Source: Methanoregulaceae archaeon (GTDB taxonomy: Archaea > Halobacteriota > Methanomicrobia > Methanomicrobiales > Methanospirillaceae). From it: a DNA stretch of 18,806 nt. Position numbers and translations under genes: made by a program. Below the pieces are notes generated by a model. It ran no database searches and was not told the origin of the DNA. It was given only the letters and a program-made list of their open reading frames with translations. Positions within the stretch are counted from its first letter, which is position 1. Each line of letters starts with the position of its first letter. Location of the stretch: assembly GCA_019695435.1 (NCBI GenBank), contig JACTVF010000053.1:1-18806 (forward strand), given 5' to 3'. This document shows positions 6,179-15,624 of this stretch, piece after piece.

Positions 6179-7468
6179 TTACCCTCGCACCGGTTCGTTC
6201 ATCTGAAATTGCACCGTCTCCCCTGCCATCTCCTCCAACTTTTTTACCAGCTCTTCTTCTAAAAGTGGAATCGATGCCTGGAGTTTGGTTCTCCATTCAA
6301 GAAGTTCCTTGTGTCCCTGCTCTTCGTGAACGTGCATACTTTCCAGCTGCTCTTTCTCACGTTCCAGCGATCGCAGACGTGCAAGAACCGGATGGGACAA
6401 AAGACCTTCCTCTGCTTCGCGGCACTGTTTCTCGAGCTCGCGGTACCGCGTACACAACCCGCTTGCTTCACCGGAAAATTTACCGGTATCTGAAAAGACC
6501 GCACGTTCTTCCTTGTTTTTTAAGACGATATCACCCTCATCGATCATAGTCTGTACCAGAGGGCACGCCATATCCAGTGCGCGGGCAACCGTTTCCGCAG
6601 CCGCAACGTCATGATCGGACAGGATATCCATGGCATCCTTGATGATATGCACTTCTTTTGACAGGTGCTTGCGGGTGGCGATCTTTTCAGCTTTTCTGAT
6701 GACATGGGATGCCGTCATAGCAAGCGAGGCATAATGCCGCAGATGTTCGTCCCGCTGCCGGACCAGGTCTGCGCACCGGACACGCTCGGCATCGATAGCC
6801 TCTAATGAGGGATCGGCTGAGAGCCGGGCAGTCTCTATGGCGATCGTTTCCAGACGCTCAGCGATCTCTGCAATACGCGCTTTAATCCGTTCCTCTTTCC
6901 CGAACGATCGTTCCAGATTCTTACGGGAATCGCAGAGCGCAGCATATGCGGTGCGTGCAGCATCTGCGTGGGTGGTCACCTCCTTGAACCGGCCGATGGC
7001 CTTTGTCATCACGTTGATCTCACGGCCAATTACATCGATGCCGGTCTTTGTTTCCTTCATCTCCTCCGGGAAGGCAACCATCAGGTAACGACCTTGGCCG
7101 CGGATTGCATTCAGGCAGCCTTTCACACATTCAACTGCCGAGGTGTAAAACGCCTCCGGATCATCCGGCAGGTCCTTTGCAAGCGATGTGTTCATTGCCC
7201 TGATAAACAGGGGCAGGGAATTTTTTGCAATGCTTCTGATCTTCGGGTGATTCTCGGGATCCTGTTCGGCACCTTTGAGGTTATTGACCATCAGCTGGAG
7301 GTTCGCCGCGGCATTCCGGATATTCCCGATCGGCTCCTGCACCTCTTCATGGAAGGTTTCTCGCGCAGCAGTCTCCTGTTCATCCAGCCATGAGGGAACC
7401 TCCCCCAGAGTCAGGATTATATGTTTGTCAGGCGCAGAGCCCAGAAGCGATTTTAAAAATTTAAGCAT
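6179..7468 (-). CDS. Large coiled-coil protein of unknown function
   Basis: A 429-residue cytoplasmic protein, almost entirely helical, with long heptad-like charged segments. Examples are KEERIKARIAEIAERLETIA near residues 196-215, a stretch near 340-385 (RELEKQCREAEEG, then LRSLEREKEQLE), and a C-terminal ELVKKLEEMAGE. I see no Walker motif, zinc ligands, signal peptide or membrane segment. The N-terminus MLKFLKSLLG is a short amphipathic helix that could touch the membrane. The start is supported by GGAG (7478-7475 on the minus strand), 6 bases before the ATG. It lies 79 bases after nadM on the same strand, so it could be read from the larB promoter or from its own weak one. No family is recognised; structural or scaffold roles are only guesses. 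Confidence 0.8.
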   Translation of the reverse strand: MLKFLKSLLGSAPDKHIILTLGEVPSWLDEQETAARETFHEEVQEPIGNIRNAAANLQLMVNNLKGAEQDPENHPKIRSIAKNSLPLFIRAMNTSLAKDLPDDPEAFYTSAVECVKGCLNAIRGQGRYLMVAFPEEMKETKTGIDVIGREINVMTKAIGRFKEVTTHADAARTAYAALCDSRKNLERSFGKEERIKARIAEIAERLETIAIETARLSADPSLEAIDAERVRCADLVRQRDEHLRHYASLAMTASHVIRKAEKIATRKHLSKEVHIIKDAMDILSDHDVAAAETVARALDMACPLVQTMIDEGDIVLKNKEERAVFSDTGKFSGEASGLCTRYRELEKQCREAEEGLLSHPVLARLRSLEREKEQLESMHVHEEQGHKELLEWRTKLQASIPLLEEELVKKLEEMAGETVQFQMNEPVRG

Positions 7469-7547
7469 TGGACACTCCGGAACTACCGATTTGTTGGGGT
7501 AACAGATATCATAATCATCTGATCATGAACGAACGAGAGGGACACAA

Positions 7548-8830
<1,283 letters not shown>

Positions 8831-8858
8831 AATGTGATAATACAGATATGGGGAGGCG

Positions 8859-8870
8859 TATTATAAGTTA
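8859..8870 (-). promoter_or_regulatory. TATA box for the larB-nadM unit
   Basis: On the minus strand, CTTATAATAC centred near 8864 lies about 26 bases before position 8838, predicting a leader of only about 8 bases before the larB ATG (8830). The core TTATAA is self-complementary, so the divergent gene could use it too. However, the spacing to the ATG at 8881 (17 bases) is too short for a normal start on that strand. Confidence 0.5.
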
Positions 8871-8880
8871 GTTCATTGCC

Positions 8881-9204
8881 ATGTCGTACCTGCTTTATAT
8901 CGCATATTTTGGCGCGGCTGCCGTGATCTTTCTCTGGCTGCGTGACGCGCGGATCTTTTTTTTGACCGGCCTCCCCGGGTACCGGAAAGCAGCTTACTGG
9001 GGCGTGTTGTACGGCGCCCTCGGCACGCTTGGCGTGCTCTGTACGATTGCAGGTGACACATTCGAACTGCTGGGACTTGGCCTGATCCTCGCCGCACTCT
9101 ACCTCCAGGGACGGATGACACGCGAGAAGGTCTGGACAGGAAAAGAGAGCACCCTTGATCGGATGTGGGGCAGCGTGAAACGCCCGGCACCGGATAAAAA
9201 ATAA
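8881..9204 (+). CDS. Small membrane protein of unknown function
   Basis: A 107-residue protein with about three hydrophobic helices: residues 2-20 (YLLYIAYFGAAAVIFLWL), 38-57 (AYWGVLYGALGTLGVLCTI) and 60-76 (FELLGLGLILAALYL). A basic, hydrophilic tail of about 30 residues follows and probably faces the cytoplasm. No motif or family is recognised. It starts 50 bases from the divergent larB start and ends 39 bases before hisS, so it may be the first gene of the hisS-top6B-top6A transcription unit. No good Shine-Dalgarno site precedes the ATG. GC content and codon use match the neighbours. Confidence 0.75.
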   Translation: MSYLLYIAYFGAAAVIFLWLRDARIFFLTGLPGYRKAAYWGVLYGALGTLGVLCTIAGDTFELLGLGLILAALYLQGRMTREKVWTGKESTLDRMWGSVKRPAPDKK

Positions 9205-9243
9205 TGGTGCGGCGGGAAATACCAGATAAGGGATGTACCAGGC

Positions 9244-10476
9244 ATGATCCAGAAACCACGAGGCACACGGGATTTTCTACCCGATGAGATGGAAGCGCGG
9301 CGCAGTACCGAAGCAAAGATGCGCGAGGCAGTGCGCCGCTGGGGATACCGGGAAGTATGTACACCTGAATTCGAGGATCTCGAACTCTTCACGCTCAGGT
9401 CGGGCGAAGGGATCATGCAGGAGATGTACGTCTTCGAGGATAAAGGCGGGAGAAACCTGGCCCTGCGCCCGGAGATCACAGCGTCCGTGATCCGAATGTA
9501 CATCAACGAGGCAAAGGTCGCGCCAAAGCCCCTGCGCTGGTGCTACTTTGCCGATTGCTTCCGGTACGAGCGCCCGCAGAAAGGGCGGTACCGTCAGTTC
9601 TGGCAGTTCGGCGCAGAACTGATCGGGGCCGACACTGCGATTGCCGATGCAGAAGTGATCATGCTTGCCGCGGATACACTCAATGCAACCGGTGTCACGT
9701 GGGACCTTAAGGTAGGCCACCTCGCGTTCATGAAAAATCTCTTGAAAGATCTCGACATGGTCACCCAGCGCCACGTGATGGCGCACCTCGACAAGAAAGA
9801 TTTCGAAGGTCTCAAAGCCACCCTCGCAGACAGGGGAAAGGTGGATCTCGGTGAATCACTGACCGCGCTTGTGGAGTGCCGCACGCTCCCGGAAGCATTC
9901 GAAATCTCCGGGACGATCCCGGAAAAAGAGCGCGTGGAGCAGATGACCGGTATTCTCGACACAGCCGGTGTTACCTATTCCCTCAACTTCGGGATCGCAC
10001 GTGGTCTTGACTACTACACCGGCATGGTCTTTGAGGGATTTGCGCACAACCTTGGCGCGGAAAACCAGATCGTGGGCGGAGGGACATACAGGCTCGCGCA
10101 CCTGTTCGGCGGCGATGATGTCGCGTCCTCGGGGTTTGCCATTGGCTTTGACCGGGTGATGGTCTCGCTTGGCGATGTGCAGCCCAAAAAAGATACCATT
10201 GTGGGGATCGTGTGCACAAACGAAGGGCGCAGCTTCGCACTCTCAGTAGCCCGGGAATTCCGGGCCGACGGAATCCGGGCGGAGATGGAGCTCATGGATC
10301 GCGGGCTTGGGGCACAGATGGCACACGCCTCAAAATCTGCGGACTTTGCGGTCGTGATCGGCAAACGGGAGGCTGATGCCGGTGAGGTCACCCTCAAAAA
10401 CCTTCATTCGGGCGAGCAGAAGACGCTTGCCCCGGCCGCGGCGATAGCCGAGGTGAAAGCGCATGGTGCTCGCTGA
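9244..10476 (+). CDS. hisS: Histidyl-tRNA synthetase
   Basis: A class II aminoacyl-tRNA synthetase that charges tRNA-His, 410 residues, a usual length for the archaeal enzyme. The N-terminus has PRGTRDFLPDEM (residues 5-16). NLALRPEITASVIR (71-84) lies in the catalytic core. The motif 2 region is CYFADCFRYERPQKGRYRQF (100-119). The histidine-specific ARGLDYYTGMVFE lies near 255-267, and motif 3 SGFAIGFDRVM near 300. A C-terminal anticodon-binding domain follows (TIVGIVCTNEGRSF, then EMELMDRGLGAQMAHASKSA). The stop (10474-10476) lies inside the start of top6B, a 14-base overlap, so the two are coupled. The gene is intact and there is no sign of the HisZ paralogue shape. Confidence 0.97.
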   Translation: MIQKPRGTRDFLPDEMEARRSTEAKMREAVRRWGYREVCTPEFEDLELFTLRSGEGIMQEMYVFEDKGGRNLALRPEITASVIRMYINEAKVAPKPLRWCYFADCFRYERPQKGRYRQFWQFGAELIGADTAIADAEVIMLAADTLNATGVTWDLKVGHLAFMKNLLKDLDMVTQRHVMAHLDKKDFEGLKATLADRGKVDLGESLTALVECRTLPEAFEISGTIPEKERVEQMTGILDTAGVTYSLNFGIARGLDYYTGMVFEGFAHNLGAENQIVGGGTYRLAHLFGGDDVASSGFAIGFDRVMVSLGDVQPKKDTIVGIVCTNEGRSFALSVAREFRADGIRAEMELMDRGLGAQMAHASKSADFAVVIGKREADAGEVTLKNLHSGEQKTLAPAAAIAEVKAHGAR

Positions 10477-12201
10477 AGAACTCGCAAAGCAGCAGCGCAG
10501 TATTAGTGTCGCGGAATTTTTCGAGAAGAACAAACACCTGCTGGGTTTTGACTCCCCGACCCGGGGCGTCATTACCACGATCAAGGAAGCCGTGGATAAC
10601 GCGCTCGATGCCTGCGAGGAAGCGCAGGTGCTTCCCGACATTTACATCAGTATCAAAAAAACCGGCACTGATGTGTTCCGGATCATTGTCGAGGACAACG
10701 GCCCCGGCATCGTCCCCGCGCAGGTCCCTTTTGTATTCGGTAAACTGTTGTACGGCTCCCGGTTTCACCAGATCCGGCAGACCCGGGGCCAGCAGGGGAT
10801 TGGGATCTCGGCTGCCGTGCTCTACGCGCAGCTGACAAGCGGCCTGCCCACGGTCGTCATCTCGCGAACCGGGGCAAAGGAACCGGCGCACAGGTTCGAG
10901 ATCCAGATAAAGATCGAGACAAACGAGCCCGACATCATCTCCCAGCAGCCTTTCGAGTGGGACCGGATCCACGGTACCCGGGTCCAGATCGAGTTCAAGA
11001 GCACGATGTCAGCAAAGAAGAAACTGCTCGAATACCTCAAGTATACCTCCGTGGTGAACCCCCATGCCCGGTTCCGGGTGGAGCTGGACGACGAGTCGTT
11101 CACGTTCGAGCGGGTGAGCCAGGAAGTGATTGCCTGTCCGCTGGCGATTCAGCCCCACCCGCACGGCATCGAGTTCGGTCAGCTCAAACGGATGGCTGCG
11201 GCAAGCGATGAGAAACTGATCGATTTTCTGGTAAACGGTTTCTCCCGGGTCGGGAAAAAGATCGCGCAGGAGATGTGCGATAAATCCGGTCTCAAGCAAA
11301 CCGCAAAAGTAAAAGGGCTTTCTGCCGAGGAACTCAAAAACCTGCTCGCCGCGATGCAGTCAGTTGCCGTGCCCGCCCCGCCGACTACCCAGTGCCTCTC
11401 CCCTATCGGTGAAGACCTGATCCGGCGCGGACTTGACAAGGAGTTCCAGATGGATTTTGTTTCGGCACGGGCAGGCTCCCGCCCGAGGGTAACGCAACGA
11501 TCCTCAGGTTTGCAAACAGGGTCCCGCTCATGTACCAGCAGGGTGCCTGTGCAATCACCGAATGTGTCTCAACCGTCAACTGGAAGTCGTACAACATCTC
11601 CCAGCAGGGCCTCCCGTTGGGGGCGGTTTTGATCCTCGTCCACGTAGCGTCCACAAATGTGCCCTTCACAAGCGAAAGCAAAGATGCGATCGCAAACATC
11701 CCGGAGATCAAAAAAGAGATTGTGCTCGCCCTGCAGGAGCTCGGCCGCGAACTCAAGACCTTTCTCTCGCGCCGGGACCGGAACAAGCTCGCGGAGGACC
11801 GGGCCCGGGCTGTCTGTGCCGTCATCCCGGAGATCGCGGTAAAAGTGAGCGAGATCGTGGAAAAACCGGTCGTTGATACCACTCCCATTGAAGGCCGGTT
11901 GATGCGCAAGCTGATCGCAAAGAAATGGACCCGGGACGGAAAAGTGACTCTCGAAGTGAACAACTACACCGGCAGCGATGTCGAGATCTCGGTCTACGAT
12001 ATCTCGGCAGACAACGCAGCCGATGCCGATATGCCGCCGGCATTCTCAACCGAGATGGACGGGCAGTTCACGAAAGTCTGGAAGATGGCAATCCCGAAAC
12101 AGATGGTCTGGCGTGTCACGTATACCGGCAAAGGTGGCGGTATGCTCGACATCCGGGGGATAGAGGATAACAAGAAGATGGTGGTGGATCTCGATGTCTA
12201 A
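10463..12201 (+). pseudogene. top6B: DNA topoisomerase VI subunit B, broken by an internal deletion and frameshift
   Basis: The GHKL-type ATPase subunit of topoisomerase VI. The N-terminal part reads normally from ATG 10463, which is preceded by GAGGTGA (10450-10456). It shows the ATPase N box (KEAVDNALDACEEA), DNGPGI and TRGQQGIGISAAVLYAQLT. At about residue 336 (FVSAR, near 11470) the frame is lost and a false tail runs to a stop at 11632. The correct sequence resumes in another frame at GRLPPEGNATILRFANRVPL (about 11470 on) and continues through STNVPFTSESK to the normal C-terminus at 12201. From memory of the family, about 20-25 conserved residues (a segment like RGNPF..EAxxAYGG) are missing at the junction. 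This is therefore a deletion not divisible by three, not a simple slip. It may be real or an assembly error. The gene overlaps hisS and top6A. Confidence 0.85.
11530..12201 (+). CDS. top6B: 3' part of top6B (transducer and C-terminal region) as a separate ORF
   Basis: This is the part of top6B downstream of the break as it would be called from the first ATG in its frame (MYQQGACAITE). It covers 223 residues: most of the transducer domain, including the STNVPFTSESKDAIA switch-lysine loop, and the C-terminal extension (VTLEVNNYTGSDVEISVYDI). No good ribosome binding site precedes this ATG, which is an internal methionine of the intact family. Independent translation is therefore doubtful. Its stop overlaps the top6A start by 8 bases. 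Confidence 0.6.
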   Translation: MYQQGACAITECVSTVNWKSYNISQQGLPLGAVLILVHVASTNVPFTSESKDAIANIPEIKKEIVLALQELGRELKTFLSRRDRNKLAEDRARAVCAVIPEIAVKVSEIVEKPVVDTTPIEGRLMRKLIAKKWTRDGKVTLEVNNYTGSDVEISVYDISADNAADADMPPAFSTEMDGQFTKVWKMAIPKQMVWRVTYTGKGGGMLDIRGIEDNKKMVVDLDV

Positions 12202-13282
12202 AGAGGAACTCGATGCACGGTCGATGAAGGCGCTCATGGGAATCGCCTCAGCCTGGTACGACCAGATGAAGGCCGGGGATATCCCGTCTATTTCGCTCCC
12301 CACCCGTACGAAATACAACATTGAGTATGACGATGCAAGCGAAGTCTGGAAATACGGCGACAAGGAGAGCCTGCACACGGCGGCGAACGCAAAGAGCGCT
12401 ACGCACCTTTTGAAAATGGCCTATGTGATCGGTTTTGTCAAGCAGCAACTCATCGAGAACCGGTCCTCAACATTAAGAGAAATGTATTACATCTCGGAGG
12501 GCTGGAAACGCGCAAAGTTTGCCGCGCAGGACGAGAGCAACTTCCTCGTCGAAGATCTCGAGATTATCTCCGATGTGCCGCGCGAAGGCTTCCATCTCCG
12601 CCCCGAAGAGAACGGTGCCAGCATCTATGGCCCGATGCGGATCCGGGAGCCGACCCGGCGGGGCTTAAAGACGATTCACTGCCAGGACGACGTAGGTGCG
12701 GCTGGGTATTCCATCCCGAATAACGTAGAGAACATCGAGTTAGTCGATCACGATGCGAAATTTGTCATCGCTATGGAAACTGGGGGTATGTATGACCGGC
12801 TCATTGAGAATGGGTTTGACGAGGAACACAACGCGATTCTTCTCCACCTCAAGGGTCAGCCGGCCCGGTCTTCGCGCAGACTGCTCAACCGGATCAGCCA
12901 GACCTGGAACCTGCCGATCCTCGTCTTTACCGATGGCGACCCATGGTCGTATCGTATCTACGCGTCCGTTGCCTACGGCGCGATCAAGAGTGCGCATATG
13001 TCAGAGCTGCTCGCGACACCAAAGGCGCAGTTCCTCGGGTTGCAACCCAGCGATATCCGGGATTATAACCTGCCTTCGGACAAGTTGTCGGATAAGGATG
13101 TCGAGGCTTTGAACTCAGAGCTGACTGATCCCCGGTTTGCGACAGATTATTGGAAGAAGCAGATAAATCTGCAGCTCGAACTGGGGCTGAAGTCGGAACA
13201 ACAGGCGTTTGCGGCCCGGGGGCTGGACTTTGTGACGAAGAAGTATCTGCCGGCCCGGCTGAGTGAGATGGGTGTAATTTGA
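12194..13282 (+). CDS. top6A: DNA topoisomerase VI subunit A (Spo11-like)
   Basis: The DNA-cleaving subunit of the type IIB topoisomerase, which pairs with subunit B to pass one duplex through another. The 362-residue protein is full length. The catalytic tyrosine lies in STLREMYYISEGW; by analogy with Spo11 the second of Y98-Y99 attacks DNA. The Toprim domain supplies E195 (METGGMYDRL) and the acidic pair D247 and D249 (VFTDGDPWSYRIY) that bind Mg2+. The start ATG overlaps the top6B end by 8 bases, so translation of A would normally be coupled to B. The top6B frameshift stops ribosomes at 11632, which could lower top6A translation if the damage is real. A glycosyltransferase gene follows after 7 bases. 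Confidence 0.96.
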   Translation: MSKEELDARSMKALMGIASAWYDQMKAGDIPSISLPTRTKYNIEYDDASEVWKYGDKESLHTAANAKSATHLLKMAYVIGFVKQQLIENRSSTLREMYYISEGWKRAKFAAQDESNFLVEDLEIISDVPREGFHLRPEENGASIYGPMRIREPTRRGLKTIHCQDDVGAAGYSIPNNVENIELVDHDAKFVIAMETGGMYDRLIENGFDEEHNAILLHLKGQPARSSRRLLNRISQTWNLPILVFTDGDPWSYRIYASVAYGAIKSAHMSELLATPKAQFLGLQPSDIRDYNLPSDKLSDKDVEALNSELTDPRFATDYWKKQINLQLELGLKSEQQAFAARGLDFVTKKYLPARLSEMGVI

Positions 13283-13289
13283 GGGGTTT

Positions 13290-14321
13290 ATGGGGACGTA
13301 TGCTCTTGGTCTTTTTACGAATATGTACCCGAGATTTGAGGGAGATTACCGGGGTATCTTTATCCAGAGAATGGTTAAAGATCTTGAATCACAAGGCATC
13401 CTCGTAAAAAAAGCGGTAAAAACCTCTGCATCTGTCACGGGATATATCCCGTTTTATTGTAAATCGGTTCTTCTCGCCAAAGATCCTCATCTCGATATTA
13501 TGCAGGCAGAATATATTCCACATAGTTGCATTGTACCCACGCTATTGCGCCGAAAAACCTGTCCTCTTGTTCTGAAATTCCACGGTGATGATGCACGGAT
13601 CTTCCCGTTCAAAAATTCTTTTTTCATGTCGTTGACCCAAGCGATGATCAAACGAGCGGATTATGTCCTGACGTCAAGCGAAGAAATTCGTTCAACTCTT
13701 ATTTCAATCGGGGCGCACCCTGAAAACATTTCTGCCGTTCATACTGGAGTGGATACGAATTTTTTCCGGCCAGCCCCAAAGGCTCCTCTTCGAAAAGATA
13801 CTGGTCTGCCTCCGGATGTCACGATCTTTCTCTTTATAGGTAGGTTGCATCCTTGGAAAGGGATCAATGAACTGATCAGCGTTGCAGATAGGTGCAGGGA
13901 ATTCCGGTTTGTATTTATCGGGCCGGGAACCATCCCTCCCCATCCGGAAAACTGCATGTTTCTCGGTTCGAAATCCCCGGAAGATGTCAGGATGTGGTAC
14001 AATATATCAGACTGTCTTGTTCTTCCCTCGTATACCGAAGGATTCCCCACAGTCATTATGGAGGCATTTGCCAGCGGAATACCCGCCATAACAACCAACG
14101 TTGGTGGCTGTCTCGAACTCGTGGAACCGGAAAAGACCGGGCTGCTTGTTCCTGCCCGTGATGTTCAGGCACTCCACACGGCAGTGCAGTGGATGGGCAC
14201 GCATGTCGAGGAGCGGACACGGATGGGGATTGCAGCAAGGACTATGGCAGAGGAGCGGTTCAATCACATCAGGATGATACAAAGACTCATTGGTATTCAC
14301 GAGAGTCTCATCCAAAAATGA
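13290..14321 (+). CDS. GT4-family glycosyltransferase
   Basis: A GT-B fold glycosyltransferase of 343 residues, which transfers a sugar from a nucleotide donor and probably acts at the cytoplasmic face of the membrane. The N-terminal domain begins LGLFTNMYPRFEGDYRGIF. The C-terminal donor domain has FIGRLHPWKGI (near 181-191) and the retaining-GT4 signature LPSYTEGFPTVIMEAFASG (near 245-263), whose glutamates contact the nucleotide sugar. GAGGGG lies just before the ATG. It follows top6A by only 7 bases and is likely co-transcribed, but its function belongs with the glycan genes to the right. The donor and acceptor sugars cannot be told. The C-terminus is intact. Confidence 0.93.
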   Translation: MGTYALGLFTNMYPRFEGDYRGIFIQRMVKDLESQGILVKKAVKTSASVTGYIPFYCKSVLLAKDPHLDIMQAEYIPHSCIVPTLLRRKTCPLVLKFHGDDARIFPFKNSFFMSLTQAMIKRADYVLTSSEEIRSTLISIGAHPENISAVHTGVDTNFFRPAPKAPLRKDTGLPPDVTIFLFIGRLHPWKGINELISVADRCREFRFVFIGPGTIPPHPENCMFLGSKSPEDVRMWYNISDCLVLPSYTEGFPTVIMEAFASGIPAITTNVGGCLELVEPEKTGLLVPARDVQALHTAVQWMGTHVEERTRMGIAARTMAEERFNHIRMIQRLIGIHESLIQK

Positions 14322-14545
14322 TAATGTTTTACGGATGCCACATGGTGCCCTGACCTGATAGTCTGACACTACAGAAAAAATGTTGAAGTATTCGCATTCA
14401 TCGGACTCGACCATTCATTCGAATGGTCCTAAGTCTTACCAGAGTCGCTCCGCGTTATTGGCCCCAAGTAAATAAAGGGTTTTAGACGATACATGGTATG
14501 ATAACCTGCTTGTAAAACCCGGGGTCTCGGATTCATTCCCATTAT
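14322..14545. other. Intergenic region between convergent genes, with hairpins
   Basis: No gene seen. It separates the last plus-strand gene from the minus-strand glycan cluster. It holds a perfect 8-base hairpin (14409-14428) and a second long-range inverted repeat, GGGTTTTA (14477-14484) with TAAAACCC (14513-14520), around a 28-base loop. Confidence 0.5.
14409..14428. terminator. Hairpin between convergent genes, possible bidirectional terminator
   Basis: GACCATTC (14409-14416) pairs perfectly with GAATGGTC (14421-14428) around ATTC. It can be extended by GACT (14404-14407) with AGTC (14432-14435). It lies between convergent gene ends, where a terminator is expected. No T run follows it, so termination is not certain. 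Confidence 0.4.
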
Positions 14546-15559
14546 TTATGAAAATGATTTGCTGCAAAACTCATTGATTTTACTTAAATTCACATCGTCA
14601 GTATCCCGGAATAACGTCCTGGCTATTCGGTATCCTTTCATGGCTTGTTTCCAGTAATCTAAATTGCCGTTCATTTTCAGAGAGAGTGCAAATGCAGCAG
14701 TAATATACTGTATTATAAATAGCCTGAAAAAAATTCGGTTCATCCGGTGTTGTCCGAAACATTTTCTGATTGCATACCTCCGGTAACCCAGCGCCATAAC
14801 AAACTTCGCGAGTGGTGGGATTCGATCATCCGGAGAAACCCGATGGATCAATCGTGCATTGTACACCATGATCAGCTGTTTGCCTTCGCGGAACAGCATA
14901 TGGGAGAAGATCATATCCTCACCAAGCGCATAACGGGTGAGATGCTCATCAAAAGAGTGACTGTCAAGAAAGACTTTCCGGCGGTATGCCATGTTGCTGC
15001 CGCTTAACCATTGTGCTTTGATGTGATTTTTCTCTTTTTTTTGGAAGAGGGGCGCAATTGCCTCCCCGGTCCTTGCAACAGAAGGCTCAAAGATCGACAC
15101 AGGTACCAGAACCGGGTTTATCACCCCGATTATCCAGAGCAGGAATTTTTCATATGCCGGTCGGGAGTAATATGCATTGGTTATAAAACCTGTACACCCG
15201 CTAATTTCAGGGTTGGTTAAAAAGATTGTAAGTATGGATTCAAGATACGATTTTTCCAGCGTAACATCGTCATCAAGAAAGAGGATAATTTCTGTTGCAG
15301 CGGGAAGGTTCTGGATACCGGTATTTCTTGAAGCAGGTAATCCCGTGTGGGGCATGCTGGAACGGACATAGATCAGTTTTACCGGAACGGAAGCAGAATA
15401 TTCCCGTACAAGGTTTTCTGTTTCCTGCGTAGCGCTGTCATCCACGATAATTATGGAATCCGGGAGTTGTGACTGCAAAAAAACCGATTGCAGGGTGATC
15501 TCCAGATCGTTTCGCCGGTTTTTTGTACAGATGATAATCGAAAGCACGGGAAATGTCAT
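14546..15559 (-). CDS. GT2-family glycosyltransferase
   Basis: A GT-A fold glycosyltransferase of 337 residues. The N-terminal LSIIICTKNRRNDL (residues 6-19) and IIIVDDS (36-42) form the nucleotide-binding half. FLDDDV has the metal-binding acidic triad at 96-98. WLSGSNMAYRRK (184-195) forms the acceptor loop, and GED (213-215) supplies the probable catalytic base. A hydrophobic stretch near 140-160 and a basic C-terminal region (about 250-300, MALGYRRYAIRK, then FFRLFIIQYITAAFAL) suggest membrane association. It is the last gene of the minus-strand glycan cluster. No clear Shine-Dalgarno site is seen. The sugar specificity is unknown. Confidence 0.93.
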   Translation of the reverse strand: MTFPVLSIIICTKNRRNDLEITLQSVFLQSQLPDSIIIVDDSATQETENLVREYSASVPVKLIYVRSSMPHTGLPASRNTGIQNLPAATEIILFLDDDVTLEKSYLESILTIFLTNPEISGCTGFITNAYYSRPAYEKFLLWIIGVINPVLVPVSIFEPSVARTGEAIAPLFQKKEKNHIKAQWLSGSNMAYRRKVFLDSHSFDEHLTRYALGEDMIFSHMLFREGKQLIMVYNARLIHRVSPDDRIPPLAKFVMALGYRRYAIRKCFGQHRMNRIFFRLFIIQYITAAFALSLKMNGNLDYWKQAMKGYRIARTLFRDTDDVNLSKINEFCSKSFS

Positions 15560-15624
15560 GCGGTTCTAAAATATTGTTTGATCATTACATTCACAATCGT
15601 TTTCTCTGGGATATATTCCTTGAG

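Noticed and set aside
11460..11490. Programmed frameshifting in top6B
   Set aside because: A simple slip would keep all residues, but a conserved block is missing at the join. No slippery sequence is visible.
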